This document shows positions 60,837 to 64,000 of a DNA stretch of 64,000 nucleotides, one piece after another. Numbering within the stretch: position 1 is the first letter of the stretch; each line of letters starts with the position of its first letter. Where the stretch lies: assembly GCF_015319355.1 (NCBI RefSeq), contig NZ_JADILU010000003.1, forward strand, positions 62,001-126,000, read 5' to 3'. The stretch comes from Psychroserpens luteus. Its GTDB lineage: Bacteria > Bacteroidota > Bacteroidia > Flavobacteriales > Flavobacteriaceae. Under the pieces are notes generated by a model that was given only the letters and a program-made list of their open reading frames with translations, had not been told where the DNA came from and searched no databases. A program made the position numbers and the translations under genes.

Positions 60837-60842
60837 AGTTTG
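60835..60842 (+). promoter_or_regulatory. candidate -7 element of the T9SS gene
   Basis: TAAGTTTG fits TAnnTTTG, 61 bp before the ATG 60903, and overlaps the right LytTR repeat. Confidence 0.4.
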
Positions 60843-60902
60843 TTATGGGTTTTTGTGTAAAAAAGAAGGTTATTTAATCATCTTAAATATAAATGCTGTG
60901 TC

Positions 60903-62042
60903 ATGAATTCTAAAATCTACTTTGTATTTTTTTTGTTTGCAGGTATTTTGAGTGCCCAACAACAAGCACCTCCAGTTCCTGAGACTTGGGAAACAGATGT
61001 TTGGTTTGATAATGATTGGATGCATATTTCAACTGTAGATTATACATTTAATTCAGAATGTTTGCCAATATATGTATTGCTACAAACTTTAGATTTTTCT
61101 ACTAATATGTTTGTCAATAGCGCACAACTAAATATTAGTTATAACGCAAATTCTCAAATAACAACAAGCACTAATGAGCTTTGGAATACAGATCTTCAAA
61201 TTTGGGAGAATGGTCAGCGTTCAGATTTTTCATACACAGGAAATAACCTAACCTTAGTTGAAATCTATATCTGGGAAAATAATGATTGGCAAATCAACGA
61301 GACCATTCAAAATACGTATAACAGCAATGATTTATTAATAGAAGCCCTTTATCAAGAAAGGAATGTAAACTCAAGTATATTGGTAAATAGAGAGAAAAAT
61401 GATTATACGTATACGACGTTTCCTCAAATAGATACCATTGTAAATAGCACTTGGGACGATACTAATTCTATTTGGATAACCAATTCTCGAGTCACTTTTG
61501 TTTATGATTCTAGCAATTTGGTGGATTCTAAAATTTCCGAAGATTGGGAGAACAACCAATGGATTAATAATGATATCGAAGAGTTTACTTATGATGGCAA
61601 TGATTTTTTAATAGAATCTTTAAGTTCTGACTGGAGTACAACGATATCAACTTACGAGCAAACAGATAGAGAATTCTATACTAATAACAGTCAAGGTTAC
61701 CCAGTAGAAGTTATTGATCAAACGTATTTCTTCGGAAATTGGCTCAACACAACAAGAGATCGAAGAATCTATCCAAATTGTGCTACGCTCAATGTTAACG
61801 ACGATTTAGCTGAAGAATTTTCCATATATCCCAATCCAGTTCTAAATCAACTGACTATCAAAACACCTTCAGAATTTAATGGAACGATAGAAATCATTGA
61901 CATCAACGGAAAGCGAGTTTACAATCAAAATTGGTCGAGCAATTTGATCACAATTGATGTTTCTATGTTGAATTCTGGAGTTTATATTTTGAAGATTTTA
62001 GATGATAATACTCTAATAATAAAGAGAATTATAAAACAATAA
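60903..62042 (+). CDS. secreted T9SS protein with YD-like repeats
   Basis: 379 aa. Signal peptide ending L-S-A-Q (about 18). Residues 20-300 carry repeated W-E-N/D-x-x-W-x-x-N and Y-T-Y/F-x-x-N-D/N-L units, reminiscent of YD/RHS-like strands. The last 75 residues are a T9SS type A sorting domain (Y-P-N-P-V-L-N-Q, G-V-Y-I-L-K-I-L). Exported through the outer membrane and probably anchored. Divergent from the LytTR system and a likely target of it. Confidence 0.85.
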   Translation: MNSKIYFVFFLFAGILSAQQQAPPVPETWETDVWFDNDWMHISTVDYTFNSECLPIYVLLQTLDFSTNMFVNSAQLNISYNANSQITTSTNELWNTDLQIWENGQRSDFSYTGNNLTLVEIYIWENNDWQINETIQNTYNSNDLLIEALYQERNVNSSILVNREKNDYTYTTFPQIDTIVNSTWDDTNSIWITNSRVTFVYDSSNLVDSKISEDWENNQWINNDIEEFTYDGNDFLIESLSSDWSTTISTYEQTDREFYTNNSQGYPVEVIDQTYFFGNWLNTTRDRRIYPNCATLNVNDDLAEEFSIYPNPVLNQLTIKTPSEFNGTIEIIDINGKRVYNQNWSSNLITIDVSMLNSGVYILKILDDNTLIIKRIIKQ

Positions 62043-62130
62043 ATTTCAACAATCACAACTCATGAAAGCAACATTCAATTATTAGGTCTATAACGTGATC
62101 TGATTTTATATAACTATTAATCCATTCCTC

Positions 62131-62577
62131 ATGAAAGCAATACATAGATTACAACAGCACATTTCCGTAGTAATAGTCGTTATATTTTTAATTCCGCTCT
62201 GTGGTTTTTCACAAAAGAAACGATTAAAACCACCAAAGCGAATATCAAAAATTGAAAGTGTAGATCAGTTTGTAAATAATTCATTTGAATTATATCATAA
62301 AGTATTTGTGTATGATAGTTTGACACGAGCTGGTGTTGAGGTACCTGCAGATATTGAGAACGAATTATTAGAGCGAGCAGAACAAGATATTGATAGCTTG
62401 TGGCAAGTGTTACCAACCGTAGCAGATGATATGTCAAGTGGAAATCATAATATTATGATTAAAGGTAAGGCAACAATAAATCTCAATAAATCTAAAAAAG
62501 CATTGAAATACTGTATGAAAACAGTGAAAATGTATTTTGCTGGCACTAAAGAAGAAGATGAAGACGATCAAAATTAA
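62131..62577 (+). CDS. secreted protein, unknown
   Basis: 148 aa. Signal peptide ending C-G-F-S-Q (about 28), then a basic stretch K-K-R-L-K-P-P-K-R and a helical body with R-A-E-Q-D-I-D-S-L-W-Q-V. No motif recognised. First of three adjacent plus-strand genes; a 7-codon frame with the same CTCATGAAAGCAA start lies 69 bp upstream at 62060. Confidence 0.6.
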   Translation: MKAIHRLQQHISVVIVVIFLIPLCGFSQKKRLKPPKRISKIESVDQFVNNSFELYHKVFVYDSLTRAGVEVPADIENELLERAEQDIDSLWQVLPTVADDMSSGNHNIMIKGKATINLNKSKKALKYCMKTVKMYFAGTKEEDEDDQN

Positions 62578-62589
62578 AACAGTTGTACG

Positions 62590-63471
62590 ATGAATATCAA
62601 AAATACCTTAGTGATATTGAGTATTATTTTCTTCGGAAATGTAGCAACTAGTCAATCCCATAAGTCAGCATTTAGAGCAGATATATGTGACTGTCTCACA
62701 CTAGAGAGTCAAAAACGAAAGCTCACAGAAAATGCTTATAAAGCATGCTTTATAGAAACTTTACCAAAATACGCAACTCAAATTGATGCGCAAATTGTAG
62801 AAGAAGATGTCAATAAAAAATATCTTTTAGGTCAAATTGCGCGAAGAGATTTGATTTTAACCATGCAATCTCAATTGGTCTACACTTGCAAAGCTTATTT
62901 TGAACATTTAGAAAGCGAGAAATTAAGCAAGAAACTTATTTTGAGAGAGCGAGCAAAAGAAAGCGATTTGGAAGCTCAAAACCAACTTGTGGCAATGTCT
63001 CCAAATACGTATTCCTATTTTAGTAGAGCGCAGTTACATTATAATTTGGGCAATTTTGATAAGGCAGAAGCAGATCTAAAAAGTTGTTATGAAGCCAATC
63101 CCAATAAAGAAAATATGATGTCTAGAAGGCACGAATTACTTTTAATGGCGTTGGTTCATGAGGAGAATAAAAATTATGCTCAAGCCATAGCATTATACGA
63201 TCTAGCTTATTTTGGGGTTCAGGATTCTCCAGTTGCCATTTTGCGAGCTATTGCAGATAAAAATAATGGAGGAACCATTGCTAATATTCCAAAATTAGTT
63301 GATGGTAAAATTGGCTCAGCAGCTGTTAAAAAAGAGGGTAGAGGAGCACGTGAAACAACTAGAGGTAGAACAACAAGAACAGAGAATAAGAAAACAACGA
63401 CTGAGAAAACACAGTCCAAAAAGAAATCTGATACATCATCCCTCAAGAAATTATTTAAAATAGATAATTGA
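62590..63471 (+). CDS. TPR-like secreted protein with basic tail
   Basis: 293 aa. Signal peptide ending V-A-T-S-Q (about 22). Helix-rich middle with a Cys in D-I-C-D-C-L and N-L-G-N-F-D-K-A-E-A-D-L (TPR-like), then a C-terminal basic, Thr/Lys/Arg-rich tail (R-G-A-R-E-T-T-R-G-R-T-T-R). The tail looks like an RNA- or DNA-binding or peptidoglycan-binding region. It follows the 148-aa gene by 12 bp. Confidence 0.65.
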   Translation: MNIKNTLVILSIIFFGNVATSQSHKSAFRADICDCLTLESQKRKLTENAYKACFIETLPKYATQIDAQIVEEDVNKKYLLGQIARRDLILTMQSQLVYTCKAYFEHLESEKLSKKLILRERAKESDLEAQNQLVAMSPNTYSYFSRAQLHYNLGNFDKAEADLKSCYEANPNKENMMSRRHELLLMALVHEENKNYAQAIALYDLAYFGVQDSPVAILRAIADKNNGGTIANIPKLVDGKIGSAAVKKEGRGARETTRGRTTRTENKKTTTEKTQSKKKSDTSSLKKLFKIDN

Positions 63472-63489
63472 TTATAAGAAAAAAGTAAA

Positions 63490-64000
63490 ATGAAAAAACT
63501 AATTATTCTTTTAGTCCTAACATCAATGTTTGCTTGTGGAAGCGATGATTCAATTTTGGATGATAATGATCCAAATGGATCTTATATAACCGCAAATGTG
63601 AACGGGACAAATTTCACAACTGTTAATATTCCTGATGCAACATCAGCGTATTTGGTCATCACAGATTTTAATTTCATAATTGGTCTCGCAGGAGCAGAAT
63701 ATAATGGAACAGAAAACCCAAGATCAATTGGTATCGTTTTTAGTGGACTAGATTTTGACTCAGTTGTTGTTGGTTATGAACTCACAGCAACCAATGAAAA
63801 TGAAGTTGTTGCTGGATCATATTTTAGTGAAAGCACTGCAGGATTTGAAAATGGAGGAGAGTCTGATGGGAATGCTTATGTCAAAATAACAGCAATAGAT
63901 AAAGTGAATCAAACGATTTCTGGAGAATTTAATTTTGTTGCAATAGATGATGATAATGATGATATCACTTACGCAGTTACCAATGGTATTTTTAATAATA
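63490..64000 (+). CDS. lipoprotein, partial at the right edge
   Basis: Starts MKKLIILLVL with lipobox M-F-A-C-G-S-D-D (Cys about 16) and runs open to the window end (170 codons). Strand-rich mature part with V-N-G-T-N-F-T-T-V-N-I-P and D-F-N-F-I-I-G-L-A-G, resembling DUF6252-like lipoproteins. C-terminus not visible. Confidence 0.65.
   Translation, partial: MKKLIILLVLTSMFACGSDDSILDDNDPNGSYITANVNGTNFTTVNIPDATSAYLVITDFNFIIGLAGAEYNGTENPRSIGIVFSGLDFDSVVVGYELTATNENEVVAGSYFSESTAGFENGGESDGNAYVKITAIDKVNQTISGEFNFVAIDDDNDDITYAVTNGIFNN

Noticed and set aside
1-64000. tRNA, rRNA or a riboswitch
   Set aside because: I found no cloverleaf, conserved rRNA segment or recognisable riboswitch core by eye. 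A covariance-model search would be needed to exclude small RNAs.

Overview
The window looks like chromosome of a marine member of the Flavobacteriaceae (Bacteroidota). The DNA is strongly AT-rich. Many lipoproteins have the Bacteroidota-style S-C-S/N-D-D start. Two secreted proteins carry a type IX secretion C-terminal sorting domain. Start codons lack Shine-Dalgarno sequences, and several genes have a TAnnTTTG promoter element. The family content (DUF6090, TIGR01777 epimerase, DUF4920, MnmD, DPP III, YpdA) also fits. I saw no rRNA, tRNA, CRISPR array, transposase or site-specific recombinase.

Layout. 1-5.4 kb: lipoproteins and enzymes (DJ-1/PfpI, CocE-type hydrolase, VOC protein, YpdA, MFS exporter), closed by a perfect-palindrome terminator. 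5.7-16.7 kb: an accessory block of minus-strand genes, namely a transglutaminase-like protein, a two-gene DUF262 (GmrSD-like) pair, a HEPN-like protein, a DUF5063 protein and several small lipo-, secreted or membrane proteins. They are separated by ~110-150 bp imperfect inverted repeats. 16.8-20.7 kb: two secreted peptidases. 20.8-23.0 kb: a second block of repeat-bounded small genes, including a frameshifted acetyltransferase. 23.1-46.3 kb: mostly core genes (fluC, SRPBCC protein, DPP III, outer-membrane and lipocalin-like proteins, an LRR T9SS protein, a two-component system, a papain-like protease with an unknown partner, MazG-like protein, ilvE, a small cytochrome, mnmD, a sirtuin, trmH, a DEAD-box helicase). 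46.5-50.3 kb: a third block with three DUF6090 paralogues. 50.7-64 kb: FKBP/SlyD, rdgB, hpf, rlmH, nadC, BrkB, a LytTR-type two-component system and a divergent T9SS protein.

The most striking feature is the architecture of the accessory blocks. Each gene (or gene pair) in the clearest cases is bounded by short arms that are complementary to each other and differ from cassette to cassette: GTTGTAAGC/GCTTACAA, GTTAGGCAC/GTGCCTAAC, GTTGTGCTT/AAGCACAAC. Between cassettes lie longer imperfect palindromes of at least four sequence families. This is the geometry expected of integron-type gene cassettes with attC-like sites (GTTRRRY/RYYYAAC), but no integrase is in view. In one case an ancestral site is visibly split by a cassette (TTCGTCTAAC at 49283 and GTTAGACGAA at 50257). 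The cassettes carry probable defence or toxin-like genes (DUF262 pair, HEPN) as well as unknowns.

Two other signals stand out. The 8-mer TTCCGAAG/CTTCGGAA occurs at least 31 times by eye, in coding and non-coding DNA and on both strands. It is almost absent from the large cassette block. A pair of 9-bp direct repeats spaced like a LytTR operator lies between the LytTR two-component operon and a divergent secreted-protein gene.
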